64,000 nt of DNA from Hansfordia pulvinata (lineage: Eukaryota; Ascomycota; Sordariomycetes; Xylariales): assembly GCA_006538405.1 (NCBI GenBank), contig BJKQ01000001.1:4154001-4218000 (forward strand). Direction: 5' to 3'. The notes under the pieces were generated by a model. That model saw only the letters and a list, made by a program, of their open reading frames with translations. It was not told where the DNA came from and ran no database searches. A program made the translations under genes and the position numbers. How positions within the stretch are numbered: position 1 is the stretch's first letter; each line of letters opens with the position of its first letter. Below, one piece after another: positions 26,388 to 36,786 of the stretch.

Positions 26388-28067
26388 CCCGTCCGATCTT
26401 GTCCCTGCATGAGTTCCCAACGCCTCAAGCTTGACGCGGAACCTCCATCATCCCTGCATCGATTCCAGCGACCCTCCGCCCCAGGCCTTCTTTGAGGCCC
26501 TCGTTTTTCTATTACTTCTGGCAGCACATGCCCGACTGGCGCATCCACCTGCGGCATCTGTGGCGATGCATATTTGACACAGTGCAGAACACCTTTTTTT
26601 ATACCCGGGCGCTCGTCGAGACAGCTGGTCTGTCGAATCTCTGCTGGACCATGGGACGACACGCCCTTGCCTCTGCTGTTTCACTTTCCACCCCTTCCTA
26701 CTGCCGCGTTACTATTTCGTCCGCAGTGCTTCCTTTCGTGCGCAGATGTGTACACTCCTGCTCTTTCGGAGCTTCTTGCTCCCCACGCAAATTATGTTGG
26801 CGCAACCCATGCGTAGCGACGGCGCGGGATCAAAATCTCGTAATACACAAGGCGCAGGGCGTTTGTTTCTTCTTCTTTCAAGGCATGTATTGGGTTCTGA
26901 CGGAGTTTCTGCTTTTGTTGGCCTCCTTTTATTTAATCTGCTCTTCTCATATGGGGGGCCTCCGAGCCCATTCTCGCTTCCTGCGTTCCGTATAGCATCG
27001 TATTGCTCGATACCAGCTCGCCTTCTTGTTTTCTGTTTTCCGGGGAGAGGATCACGTTTCGGTTGTCCCATGAATACATGTCGCAGGCGGGGGGTATTAC
27101 CAGCCCCCGCTCTCCCCCTTCCCGCCGGCTCCCATTGTCCACTTTCACATCGCGGCGTGACAAACAAGGCACTTGCGGCTCGACGGCCGAGGTTGGCTTT
27201 CCCGGGTCTCCCTGGCCGCGGGTTTTCTTGTGATCACGTGGGCTCCTAGATTTCAACCTCCTCATTGCGTGCAACACTGCGCTCACTCATGAAGCAAGGT
27301 AGACGAGACGTCCCGCTGATGAAAACGGCCCAGAGTGTCGTGATAGTTCGAAAGGCCACTGGGGCTCTATAGACTTGGGGTATTTGGTTGCTTCTAAACA
27401 AAAGATCATCTCGCTATGCTGTGCGAATAAGTACAGAATTTCCCGTGCCCGTGCACTGCCTCGCCCGCCCGGCACCCTTCTACTCCAGGCCGACTGGCGC
27501 CCTGCCAACCCTCACGCGACTCGAACCCCGAGTTGCCGCGCGCAGTGCAGTAGAGATGGGGGCTCGGGGCGGCGACGATGAACATGCTGGCGTGCTGTGG
27601 GGACTCCGGCCGCCGGGGAGCTTTTCCCCACGAGTTCGCGTTTGCAGCGACAGGCGGTCCGGGGCTTGGTGGGCGTTGTCGTGAGCGTCCCGGCGAGGCT
27701 CGCAGGGCCCCTCGGAACGCGGCGTTTACGGCCTCGGTCCATCCGGGATGGGGAGACGTGCGCGAGGGCCCGCGAGACAAACGACCGCGTTCCGGCGTTC
27801 CGGGGTGGGGGAATCATATCTCCGGCGTGCTCGTGTATGGCATCCGCGACGTATGGAAGGGTTTCGCATCGACGGGGCTGCGCTCCCACCATCCCCTTGG
27901 GCCGCCCCCCCCCCCCCCCCCCCCCCGCCCTACCCCCGGCTCCCTCATCCCCGTGTCTTGCAACCGCCTTCCGACGTCGGTCCTCAGCTCTCCCGCCTCG
28001 GTGCACGTCTCCAGATGTCGTCGAGTCTGAACTCGCAGAGTACCTGGTGCATGCGCCTCGATCCCTC
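26388..28067. other. Intergenic region after the Rab gene
   Basis: The first part is T-rich and likely the Rab 3' UTR. Beyond 27400 the sequence is GC-rich with a 22-C homopolymer (27905-27926). Frames on both strands are shadows of the base composition. No gene is recognised. Confidence 0.55.
27905..27926 (+). repeat. Poly(C) tract, 22 bases
   Basis: An uninterrupted run of 22 C. Such tracts are prone to slippage and sequencing error, so the exact length is uncertain. Confidence 0.9.
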
Positions 28068-28661
28068 TCACGTCCGGCCCTCGCCGGGCCCGCCGCCGTG
28101 GCGCTGCGCGTCCGCGTCCGTCTTCCTCGTCGTTGCGGAAGAGGGATGGTCGCCGGCGCCGCCGGTCTTGCTGTTGCTGCCGCTGCTGCCGCCGTCGCGC
28201 GGGAAGCCCATCAGCTCGCCCAGGACGCCGCGGGGCTTGGGGACGGGGCAGGCTCGCTCGCGGCGGGGGGGGGTCGGTGGCGTCGGTGGCGTCGGCGTCG
28301 GCTTCCTGGGCGGCGGCGGCGGCGGCGCGGAACTGGGCGATGCCGTCGCGGACGGGGGTGGTGTTGGTCGACGGGGACGTTGTCGTCGTCGCGGCGTGGG
28401 GGGCGTCTCCGTCGGCTGCTGCGCTGGCGGTGGTCGCGGCGGGGGCCGGACGCCTCCTCCTCCTCCTCTGCTGCTGCTGCTGCTGCTGCTGGCCGGGGGC
28501 TGCCTCGGCGTCGGGGTCGTCCGCCGAGTCGGCGCGGACGACGCGCGGGCGGGGCAGGAGGGCAGGGCGTGGGGGAGGGCGACGACGAGGAAGCTGGCGG
28601 CGAGGGTGGTGGCGAAGAGCGACGAGGTCATGCGAGACCGCGGGTGGAGGTGCGGCGGCAT
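28068..28661 (-). CDS. Possible small membrane-anchored protein, frame uncertain
   Basis: One frame is open from the ATG at 28661 to the stop at 28068 (197 residues). Its N terminus, with a hydrophobic segment MTSSLFATTLAASFLVVALPHALP from residue 11, and its segment ERACPVPKPRGVLGELMGF near the C terminus both look like genuine protein. In between, this frame is Pro/Arg/Thr-rich. A neighbouring frame gives a more natural acidic sequence (ADSADDPDAEAAPG, then a Gln run, then PVRDGIAQF). So the original protein may need one shift near 28540 and a return near the run of nine G at 28265-28273. I have a weak impression of similarity to small uncharacterised fungal proteins with an N-terminal membrane segment, but cannot name a family. 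It may also be a chance frame. Confidence 0.4.
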   Translation of the reverse strand: MPPHLHPRSRMTSSLFATTLAASFLVVALPHALPSCPARASSAPTRRTTPTPRQPPASSSSSSSRGGGGGVRPPPRPPPAQQPTETPPTPRRRQRPRRPTPPPSATASPSSAPPPPPPRKPTPTPPTPPTPPRRERACPVPKPRGVLGELMGFPRDGGSSGSNSKTGGAGDHPSSATTRKTDADAQRHGGGPGEGRT

Positions 28662-29536
28662 TTTTTGTGTGTGAGGGTTGCGTGTCGGCGAGCGTATGTG
28701 TGTGTGTGTGTGTGTGTGGATATGTAGGTGGGCAGCCAGCTGGCTGGGGCTATGGCTGCGGTCTTGCGGCTGCGGTATGATGGCAATGAGGGAGGGCTGC
28801 CGGCGTGCGAGGGTCACCCGGGAGTTCTCTGTTCGGGACAGGTGCAGGCGTCGGAAATGCTGGTGGGTGAGAGAAGGGGTGGGTGGGTGGTTGACGATGC
28901 TGGAGGGCCGTGTGGTGGGCGGCAGTTGATGCTGGCTCCGGTTGAGTTGGTCGTATGTTGTTGGCCGGCGCAGGCACGGACGAGCAAGCTGCCACTGGGC
29001 CTGGCAGCCAGGAACGACCGGTGCAGGAGATAATTTTGTTCCGGCCAGTGCCAGCGCAGTGCAGAGTGGGGCTTGTCACCGGCCCATTGGCCAATGGGAG
29101 GTCCGTGTTCGGTCAGCCTCAACTCCCAGGTTCGTACAAGTACCTCACTTCGTCTCCAGTTCGACAATTGGAACACTCATCCATCCATCTGAAGAGGCTC
29201 TCATCAGAGGTGCCGCAGGTCGCCGCAGTGGCTGGTTCCAGCTCCAAAAAGTGCCCGTCGCAAAAGCACGGAGAATGCGACCTGATCTCGAGACAGCCTA
29301 CAGACGTTGGACTGCGCTCACTTGCTCGCTGCATGCTTGCCTGCCTTCAAGCGGATGTTGTCTTGGGACACACTCACGGGCTTGCTTCGTGGTGGTCTGG
29401 ACAGGTACGCGTATCATTCTGTTCTTTGCACACCAAGTTCATGTCCATGTAGATGAGTGAGCGGGCTGTCATCATCTGGTCGATGAAAGCGATGGCCTAC
29501 CTAACTAAGCTTGTGCGCCGCCTTGCAAGACTTCAG
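28662..29536. other. Intergenic region with TG repeat
   Basis: It contains an uninterrupted (TG)11 run at 28697-28718, just upstream of the candidate gene at 28661. No gene is recognised; frames are short and overlapping. Confidence 0.5.
28697..28718 (+). repeat. (TG)n microsatellite
   Basis: Eleven TG units, in the putative 5' leader (as CA on the minus strand) of the gene starting at 28661. Confidence 0.9.
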
Positions 29537-29944
29537 TCAGCCACGGAAGTCGTGGGCATCGCTGGAGAAATGGCTGTTACCCGTCTAGTCACAGTGAACC
29601 ATATCGAACCACTAGACAGGGCCGCCGTATACACTCACACATTCCCCATCCTGAGAGGCCTCGTGCGATCTGACGAAGCTCCGGCAGTTGTCATCCGAGT
29701 AGTATCGAACCTGGCACCTGTCGCCGCGCGTGTTGACAGCGGCTCTGTATGCCATCGCCTGGAGTTCAAAGGTGTCAGCCACTCTTGCACGTAAGGTATA
29801 TTGTCCCTTGCGTGCGCCCTCCGTATCTTGTGCTTCAGGCGCTACTTCTTCTGCGCCTATCTGGCCACCAGTCAGTCTTGGTGCGGTGTTTGTTCCATCG
29901 AAGTCAAGCCGAAAAGAGCCGGGTGTCTCGCTGTGTTCCTGCAC
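29537..29944 (-). CDS. Possible small cysteine-containing protein, 5' end unresolved
   Basis: The minus frame reads into RVADTFELQAMAYRAAVN, then a cysteine-spaced segment with DRCQVRYYSDDNC and SQDGEC. A typical intron (29638-29585, 54 nt, GTGAGT with GTGACTAG at its 3' end) joins this to a short last exon ending SHFSSDAHDFRG at 29537. The three cysteines and the compact end resemble small secreted fungal proteins. No ATG or signal peptide is in frame upstream of 29944. The frame opens right after a CAG acceptor-like site, so a first exon must lie further upstream (perhaps near 30040) if the gene is real. I could not build that exon without a frame conflict. I recognise no family. Confidence 0.4.
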
Positions 29945-31172
29945 TCGTCAAAAGTTGTGTATCACTTAACGGTCCACAGAGTATCGGCTGCCTCCGTATG
30001 CATCATGGCAGCCGAGGTTACAGTTAAAAGTCGTGACGCGCATTTTGCTCCATGTGGTCGGAAGAGCCGTTCGGATGGTCAAGAATCCTGTCGGTTGTTG
30101 AAGGTTGAAGATTATTGTACAACGACCAAGCACGAAACCCAAGAACGGATAAAGGTAGAGGCCGGTGATGTTGGAGGCGCTGAATAGAGGTGATGGATTG
30201 TGGGAGTTTGAAACAAGAGCCCTGAGAAGGAAAAACGAAGGTCTTGTATTCTGCGGTCACAGTCTCAATCCACACCCCGGGCCGTGACTCAATGCTTCTG
30301 CAACGAATTCTCGAAGGCTAACGCGACTCGTTGCGCGAGGTAGAACCGAACTCGATACTACCAGAATGAGCATCCGCGGTGGCTGCCAGAGGGCGAACCT
30401 TGTCTACCGTCTGAAGATCATCATCGCCTCGCTCACGGAGGTGGGCCGTAGCAATGTACCGGTCACCCAATTCCTTTCTAAATTGTCGCGTACAATCATC
30501 ATGCGATGTATGTCCCCGGATCAGAATGGCCGATGCCCATTTCCAGTTACAGTCTTTGCCTGGAGAGTCTGACTGCGTTAGAGTCAGCACGTGGGACCAG
30601 ACGACTTGCCCCGAATGAAGTCATTGGTGTCTTCAACAGAGTTGGTGAAGCAATAAACGTGCCCTTGATGCGCTCTTCCCGACAGACCCGGGGGTGACGT
30701 GCCCCTTTGCAATCATGTAAGCCATGGGCACTCACGCACTCTCAATTGACGTAAAGTGGAAGTTGAGACTGTTGAGCGCTCTGTGTATTGTAATGTAACC
30801 ACCCACTATCTTAGTCACCCCACGTCTTGAGTCTTTGATTGACGGCTAGAGTCCCGGCTATCACTCATCCCAAGTGATATTTCGCGAGTGCGAGGGCGCA
30901 AGCAAAGGCGAGGGTCGAAACAGGCGCGCGCTCGAACTCGCCGAACGCGACGCAGCTAATGAGACTGGTTGAGGCTAAATGGACGTGGTCTACCCGTTGT
31001 CACCCGTACGAGGTCGGCCCTATGACATCGCGAACAACTGCCGACTTACCTTCATCGCCTGATCACCCAGCATTCCTCATCACAACCCTTTCGCACCCTT
31101 CAGAGCTCAGCTGTGGACACTGGCGATTCTACCCAGAGGGTTCCCCGCCCCGCCAGCTTCTTTTCGCTCTCG
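29945..31172. other. Intergenic region upstream of pterin dehydratase
   Basis: It may hold the missing first exon of the minus-strand gene at 29537 and contains the promoter of the gene at 31173. A 91-codon minus frame (30318-30590) is noted but not called. Confidence 0.5.
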
Positions 31173-31668
31173 ATGCTCCGGCGAGCCATCGCCAGAGCCA
31201 GTCGCGCCCCGGCCGCTCGCATCACGACGCGGGCGACGACGACGACGACGACCACGCCACCGCAAGGCCAGCTCCTCCGCCGCTCCCACTCGGCAGCCTT
31301 GTCGGGACGACGCGCACCAGCCACCGCCGCCACCTACGCCCGCGCGCCCGGGAGACCCGCCATCGCAGCCCAACCAGTCTCGCTCCCAACGAGGACGAAG
31401 CGCAACATGGCCTCCTCCTCCTCCTCCTCCTCCTCCCCCGCGGCCAAGTTCGCCCAGGGAGCCGACGAGGCCGCCCTGGCGCCCGCCCTGGGCGCTCTGC
31501 TGGCGCCGGCAGGCCGCTGGGTCCTGACGCCGAGCGGCGAGGGCGTCGAGCGCAGCTTCAAGTTTAAGACCTTCGCCAAGACGTGGGTGAGTTTTTTTTC
31601 TTCTTCTTCTTCTTTCTTGCTTCCTTCTTCTCCAATCGCGCCTACCAGGGCAGGATAGAGAGAGGGGG

Positions 31669-31704
<36 letters not shown>

Positions 31705-32303
31705 CAAAACTCCCCAACTCCCAACTCTGAACCCCGCTGACAAACACGCGCGCGCCTGTGCCGGGCGGGGGGGTTAAAACACAGGACTTCATGACCGCCG
31801 TCTCGCTGCAGTGCAAGATCAAGAACCACCACCCGGAGTGGTCCAACGTGAGTCCTCCGTCCACCGTTTTTTTACCTGTCCCAGTTTTTATCAGATAGCA
31901 GCCAGGCCGTTTGATAAAGAATACAGGAAACAAAAAAGAATTAAAGAGCGCTTAGCCCCCCCCCCCCCTTCGACGAGCTCACCCCTTCTCCCGGACTAAC
32001 TCGACGGGGGAAAAAACACAGGTCTACAACACGACGTACATCCGCTGGACGACGCACAGCCCGCAGGGCCTGTCGGCGCTGGACGTGGAGCTGGCGGGCG
32101 CGTGCGACGCGCTGGCGCGCGACTTTGGCGAGCAGCCCCAGCAGCAGCAGCAGCAGCAGCAGGAGTCTGCTCCCTCCGATAGCGCCGCTGCCGCCGCGCC
32201 CAGCTGCGGCATGCGCGGGCTCGCCGACGCTGTGGCCGATGGCGCGGGCAAGGACTGCTGCGTGCCCAAGGGCGGGGGCGGCAATAAGTCGGGGGGGCAA
32301 TAG
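31173..32303 (+). CDS. Pterin-4a-carbinolamine dehydratase (PCD/DCoH)
   Basis: This enzyme dehydrates 4a-hydroxytetrahydrobiopterin during recycling of the pterin cofactor of aromatic amino-acid hydroxylases. Three exons give 252 residues: 31173-31586, 31785-31847 and 32022-32303. The introns are 198 and 174 nt, longer than usual and full of simple sequence. The family core FKFKTFAKTWDFMTAVSL and the active-site pattern KNHHPEWSNVYNTTYIRWTT are split by intron 2 after SN; a conserved Asp follows in LSALD. PCDs are usually about 100 residues. Here there is an Arg-rich, almost acid-free N-terminal extension of about 80 residues that looks like a mitochondrial targeting sequence, and a C-terminal extension with Gln8 and four Cys. 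A second in-frame ATG at 31407 (MASSSSSS) would give a form without the extension. Confidence 0.92.
31674..31703 (+). repeat. (GA)n microsatellite in PCD intron 1
   Basis: About 15 GA units inside the first intron of the pterin dehydratase gene, downstream of a T-rich stretch. Confidence 0.9.
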
Positions 32304-32987
32304 ATGTCTGGCTGTGTGTGTGTGTGTTTGTGTGTTTGTGTGTACGTGTACAGTGGTGGAACCAGCGCGGTTCCAGCAGGGGGGGCGATTCTCGCTGGCG
32401 GCGCAATGTGGTGGACGAGTGCCAGTACACTCGTAAGCCCGACGGTTCACTTTCTTCCGGCGTCTATGTCCGATACTTTTTGCAGGCCGCCTGGTGGATG
32501 GCTTGCCGACCGTGCTGTCGCAACACGGCAATGGTCTCCCTCACCATGACCGTCAAGTTCTAGTGAAGGAAACGGTGGTACTCATGAACGGTACATGTGA
32601 AGCCTCACTGCAAGCGGAATCACGGCTTTCAATGTGCAAACGCAGCTCGATATCCCAGCGAAGGACTTATTAATTACTTTGTGTTCTATCATGGACCCTG
32701 CCGGCCTCCAAGCAGGTCTAATGGCATGGCGGGGCTTTCTTCATTACAACAAGTATAAAGCTCGACCCGCTGTCTGGTGAATGATAGCACTATATACAAG
32801 ACACCCAGACAGCGTCTTGGTCAGCGCAAACCCTCCCATGCGCCGTTTGATGCAATGGTCCCTTGCTGCGGCAAATTCATATGTCGTGAGACACTAGACT
32901 CTTCGACAATGGCGGCAGTGGATGGACAATGTCGGGATGCAGATGAAGCGAAGGCCGGTTGGCCCCCGTCGTTGGCCATAGACCTGT
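32304..32987. other. Convergent 3' region between PCD and ERG25
   Basis: It begins with an interrupted GT repeat (about 32313-32344), then AT-richer sequence consistent with two 3' UTRs. No gene is seen. Confidence 0.6.
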
Positions 32988-34071
32988 TCACGAGGTCTTC
33001 TTGGCCTTCATGGCAGCCAGCTTTCTGTCGCGGCGGCGCTTGGCCGCCTCGGGGCCGGACTCGGTGTCCAGCATGTAGTCCCACCATCTGAAGCTGGAGG
33101 AGTAGTTGCCGATGAAGCGCTCGTGGTGAACGTCGTGGTGGTGGGCACCCGCCCAGAAGGGCAGGAAGTTGCGCAAGCTCCAGGGAAAGTCGTAGCCGCT
33201 GTGCGAGTCGATGGCCTGGAAAAGGCGGCCGATAATCCACATGTACATGGTGAAGAGGTGGAGGTCACCCGTCAGAGAAACCCAGAGAATCGGGGGTCCG
33301 ATGGAGCCCATGGCCAGGAGCATAACTTCGAGAGGCGACGCGTACTCGGCAGCCAGGCCGAAGGGAGCGGAGTAGGTGTGGTGAAGCTTGTGGATCATCT
33401 TGTACAAGGGACCGTAGTGCAGGGCACGGTGGAACCAGTAGTGCCAGGTATCCTCGAGGACGAAGAAGATGGCGATGTGGAAGGCCATCTTGCCGAGGGA
33501 GGGAAGAGGGACGCCGTAGTCCATGCCGAAGTAGATGGCGATCGGGTGGAAGAGCCAGATCTGGGGGAGCTCAACGGTGAAGTGGCTGAGAAGCACTAGG
33601 CTGGCACACTCCCACTGCTCCTTCAGCGTGGGGATCTTCTGGTTCTGCAGCTTGTACTTGTTGAAGTAGGGGATGCGGTCGATGATCATCCAGGGGATGC
33701 AGCGGCCGAAGTAGATGACCTCGTGCATCACGAAGCTCATGATGCCCGTGGCGAGGGTGTCGTTCTGCATCCACAGGTACCAGGCGGCCCAGAGGCGCTC
33801 GATAACGGTGAGGTGGACATTCTGCTTGGTGATTTCCTCGAAGACGCCCATGTAAGTTTCGGGCGGGGGCAGGCCACCGGAGAGGCCGGCGAGAGTGGCG
33901 TTTCTGTGGGCGAGCAGACGCGGTCAGCATGCTGGGACATGAAGCATTCTTCAGGCGCGGAAGGGTGATTCCAGCGCTGAGGGGGGCACGAGTTGAGGGC
34001 GAAGCAGTCGAGAGACGCGAGGGGGCGCCTCGGTGGGATTGGGGTCGGTGGGCTTACAGTGACAACGACAT
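32988..34071 (-). CDS. ERG25: C-4 methylsterol oxidase ERG25
   Basis: ERG25 is the iron-dependent ER membrane monooxygenase that starts removal of the two C-4 methyl groups in ergosterol synthesis. Two exons give 309 residues, the same length as yeast Erg25. The first exon (34071-34058) has only 14 coding bases. A 154-nt intron (34057-33904, GTAAGC..ACAG) follows, then 33903-32988. The joined start reads [19 protein letters not shown], matching the family's NATL..GL N terminus, and is better than the internal ATG at 33851. The diiron histidine boxes are clear: HRALH (HX3H), HKLHH (HX2HH) and HHHDVHHE (HXXHH). Several hydrophobic segments precede them. The C terminus is Lys/Arg-rich ([19 protein letters not shown]), as in ER retrieval signals. 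Confidence 0.97.
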
Positions 34072-36123
34072 GGCGACGACCTGACCTGACCTGAGCCTGG
34101 GGCGGTGGTTTTGGTCGAGTCGAAGAGGAGGCGTGGGAGGTGTAGAGGGAGAAGTTGTTGATAAGGAGCGTGGAGTCCAGGGGCCCGACGATAGAGGGAG
34201 TGCTGGTGCCGGTGGAAGGGGTTCACTGTCAGTCGCGCCGGGCGCTTGCCAGATTGGATTGATAAAGGGACTAGGGGGATCTCGGCATGGTCGCATTCAG
34301 GCGGGTTAATGGTGATTATAATAATAAAGGGGGATGGGAGAAAAAAATAAAATCAAACACCATGCACCGGTCGCGGGCGCGGTGGGACTTGTCGAGGGCC
34401 TCGGAGCGGTACCCTTCTCGTACCGTTCCAGCCCGGCTGCAGGGCTTCCCGGTGGCGTGTACTCGTACCTGACGTGCCTGAGTCTGGAGGGGCCCGGAAA
34501 GGGACGATCCCAGTGGGCTGACTTTGCGGACGATACTTGTGAGTACATGTCTGTCGGACGTTTTCGCCCGCGGGAGCGCGTAGCCAGCCCGTACAGCGTT
34601 TCTGCGACAGATGCACTGCTCCCTCTCTTCTCCAGAATGCATCCATGACGGAGCACCTGCGAGTGTGGCCAGTGTGATACCTTGAACAGCAGTCAGAACA
34701 GGCCCAAATGCCCGCGAGCAGGCGTGCGAGTGCTGGTGCCGTCAAATGAGGGTAGCAGTGGGCGCACGACCAGGCGAACCCCCAGGCCGTGAGAGCTGCG
34801 AGGACGGATACCGTACCGCAGGGTTGGATCTCCTGTTTGATGAGACTGGAGATTGTTGATATGGGCCCAGAGGCGAAAAAAGGGAAATGTTGGGGCTGCC
34901 GTCAATCAGCACCCAATGTGGACAGCGCTGGCCAATCAGCGCCGGGCCCCGCGCATGAGGCCACCAGGGAATTCGACTTTCCGATCAGGTGCTGGGCCGA
35001 GGGCACAAGTCGGCACGCACCCACCGACCTTGGAGAGGTACTTGCTCTCAGGTTCCGACGAGTACCTCAGTGGTTCGAGGGCTCATAGATCGTTCCTGTT
35101 CCCCTCCAGGTTCGATGCCAGGCACCAGGGCCGCCAGCCAGTCATCAGGCCCAGGGCGATGCCGTGCCTGTACGAGAAGTACGAGCAAGTACGCATCAAC
35201 GACTCCGAGACCCTGCAGAGGTTCCAGTCTAGGGGCTGCCCCAAGCTGCCCCTGAGATGCACCAATGCAGCAGACGCACTCGTCACTTATGCACATATCG
35301 GGATTTCAGCACGGAACGCAGCACAGACAGCTACTCGTACGCAGCGTCTGGTGTGCGGAGCAAGGTTCGGTTCTGGCCAACGCCCCACCGCCTCACTTCA
35401 TGTTGGAGTTGTGCGAATATCGTTCCACACTCGTATCCCCTGTGCGTTCCAGCTCCAGCGCACGACGCCACAGCACATCAACACACCATACGCGATCGTA
35501 CCACCACTTCAAGACCGCCATGGCACAAATTCGCCGACTATCATAGCGCCGCCTCGTGCCACCTGCCCTCCACCCCTCAACCTGGACCTGAACCTGGACT
35601 TTACCGGATGCATTCCTGTTCCCGACGTCCAACCTTCGAGAAGGCGCCACAACCCGGGTCGTGGGCTCCGGGCCGGCCGAGCTCCACGGCTCCGCAGTAG
35701 CCGGCCGTCTTGGAACCTTCGCTGCAGATCCAGGGTGCTTTCCGCTTCTACGAGTACGACTCCGTTGGAGCGGGTGGAGCGGGTGGCCGCAGTGCCGCTG
35801 TCACTTCTTGCCACCCTGGCGCCCTGCCACCATCCTTTGCTTCCTCCAGCTGTGTCCATCAATCCATCCCACGCGCACTGACTAGTCCTCCGTCACCACC
35901 GGCACTTGGTCTCTGATGAAGTCACACAATCCTGTCTGGTCGGTCGTCGGTCCTGAACAGCCTGGGAAAAGCAACGCTTCTTGGTCGTCACGCTATGTTC
36001 ATCAAACGGGAGAATTCGTCCCAACAGCCATGCGAAGCCATGCTTGCTGGCGCGCAGCTACAAAAGAAAATGGTACAAGAATGAAGAATAGAAGCACACT
36101 CGCAGCATCCCGGAGCCCCTGGC
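34072..36123. other. Intergenic region upstream of ERG25
   Basis: It contains the ERG25 promoter at its left side. Two TACTCGTAC nonamers (34460-34468, 35332-35340) and several near-matches (for example around 35170-35195 and 35748) are scattered in it. No gene is recognised despite a 342-codon plus-strand frame (34853-35881) of unlikely composition. Confidence 0.5.
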
Positions 36124-36786
36124 TCACAGCTCCAGAGGCACTTGCGGTGTTCCCTCCAGCAGGCCCAGGTCCTCCAACTCGCCTTCGTCCATGACCAATC
36201 TCAACGCGTGCGTCGCCGCCGATTTGGGCCCCAGGTACACCAGCTCCGGCCCGATAAAGTCGGGATTCCACAGGAAAGAGTCGACGATCCAGCCATCAAC
36301 TCCTTGGTCTTCCTGTCCCATCTTGACCACGTAGCGGTTGCAGTTCTCGTCCGGCGCACTGATGGTGAGCCCGCCGGAACGGGCCTTGTGCATCGTCGAC
36401 CCAAGCCGCAGCGGTACCCCGAATTGGAACGGCTGGCTCTTCATCGTTGGCTCGTCGGCATCGAATATCGCATTGGACCTCCTGCAACCCCCAGTCAGTT
36501 TTGGCTCTGGTGTACTTGTTCTTTCTCGACGACTGCCGGGGCTGGTCACGTACCTGTCGAAGCCGAACTCTTGTGGCTTTCTCTCTGCCGCCATGAGCGA
36601 CTCCCCTTCTTCCCTTGTCCGGGCCAGGGTGACTGGTTGCGTCTGGTTGGCGTCCCACCAAGCGACCGTTTCTAATGTGAAGCGCTGCGTGATGGGGCAT
36701 GGGTCTGTGGCCGCCGTGCTGCTCATGGCCGCGCCCAAGAATGTCGTCAAGGCGAAGACAGCTGCCCGTCCGTCAGAGAACCTCAT
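36124..36786 (-). CDS. Small secreted protein, function unknown
   Basis: Two exons give 196 residues: 36786-36554 and 36481-36124. The 72-nt intron (GTACGT .. ACTGAC .. TTGCAG) is a multiple of three and has no stop, so an unspliced frame of 220 residues is also open. The branch point and both splice sites argue for splicing. The N terminus MRFSDGRAAVFALTTFLGAAMSSTAA is a signal peptide. The mature protein has two cysteines (DPCPITQRF and DENCNRYVV). Its C-terminal half has strand-like segments such as GGLTISAPDENCNRYVVK and GWIVDSFLWNPDFIGPELVYL. I recognise no family. An extracellular or cell-wall location is inferred from the signal peptide. Confidence 0.72.
   Translation of the reverse strand: MRFSDGRAAVFALTTFLGAAMSSTAATDPCPITQRFTLETVAWWDANQTQPVTLARTREEGESLMAAERKPQEFGFDRYVTSPGSRRERTSTPEPKLTGGCRRSNAIFDADEPTMKSQPFQFGVPLRLGSTMHKARSGGLTISAPDENCNRYVVKMGQEDQGVDGWIVDSFLWNPDFIGPELVYLGPKSAATHALRLVMDEGELEDLGLLEGTPQVPLEL

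Noticed and set aside
25251..26420. 389-codon antisense frame over the Rab gene
   Set aside because: Mirror of the Rab coding frame, Gly/Ala/Val-rich, no domain.
30318..30590. 91-codon minus-strand frame (ending GSIEFGSTSRNESR)
   Set aside because: The composition is protein-like and a CAG acceptor-like site precedes it, but there is no start codon context, domain or partner exon I can defend.
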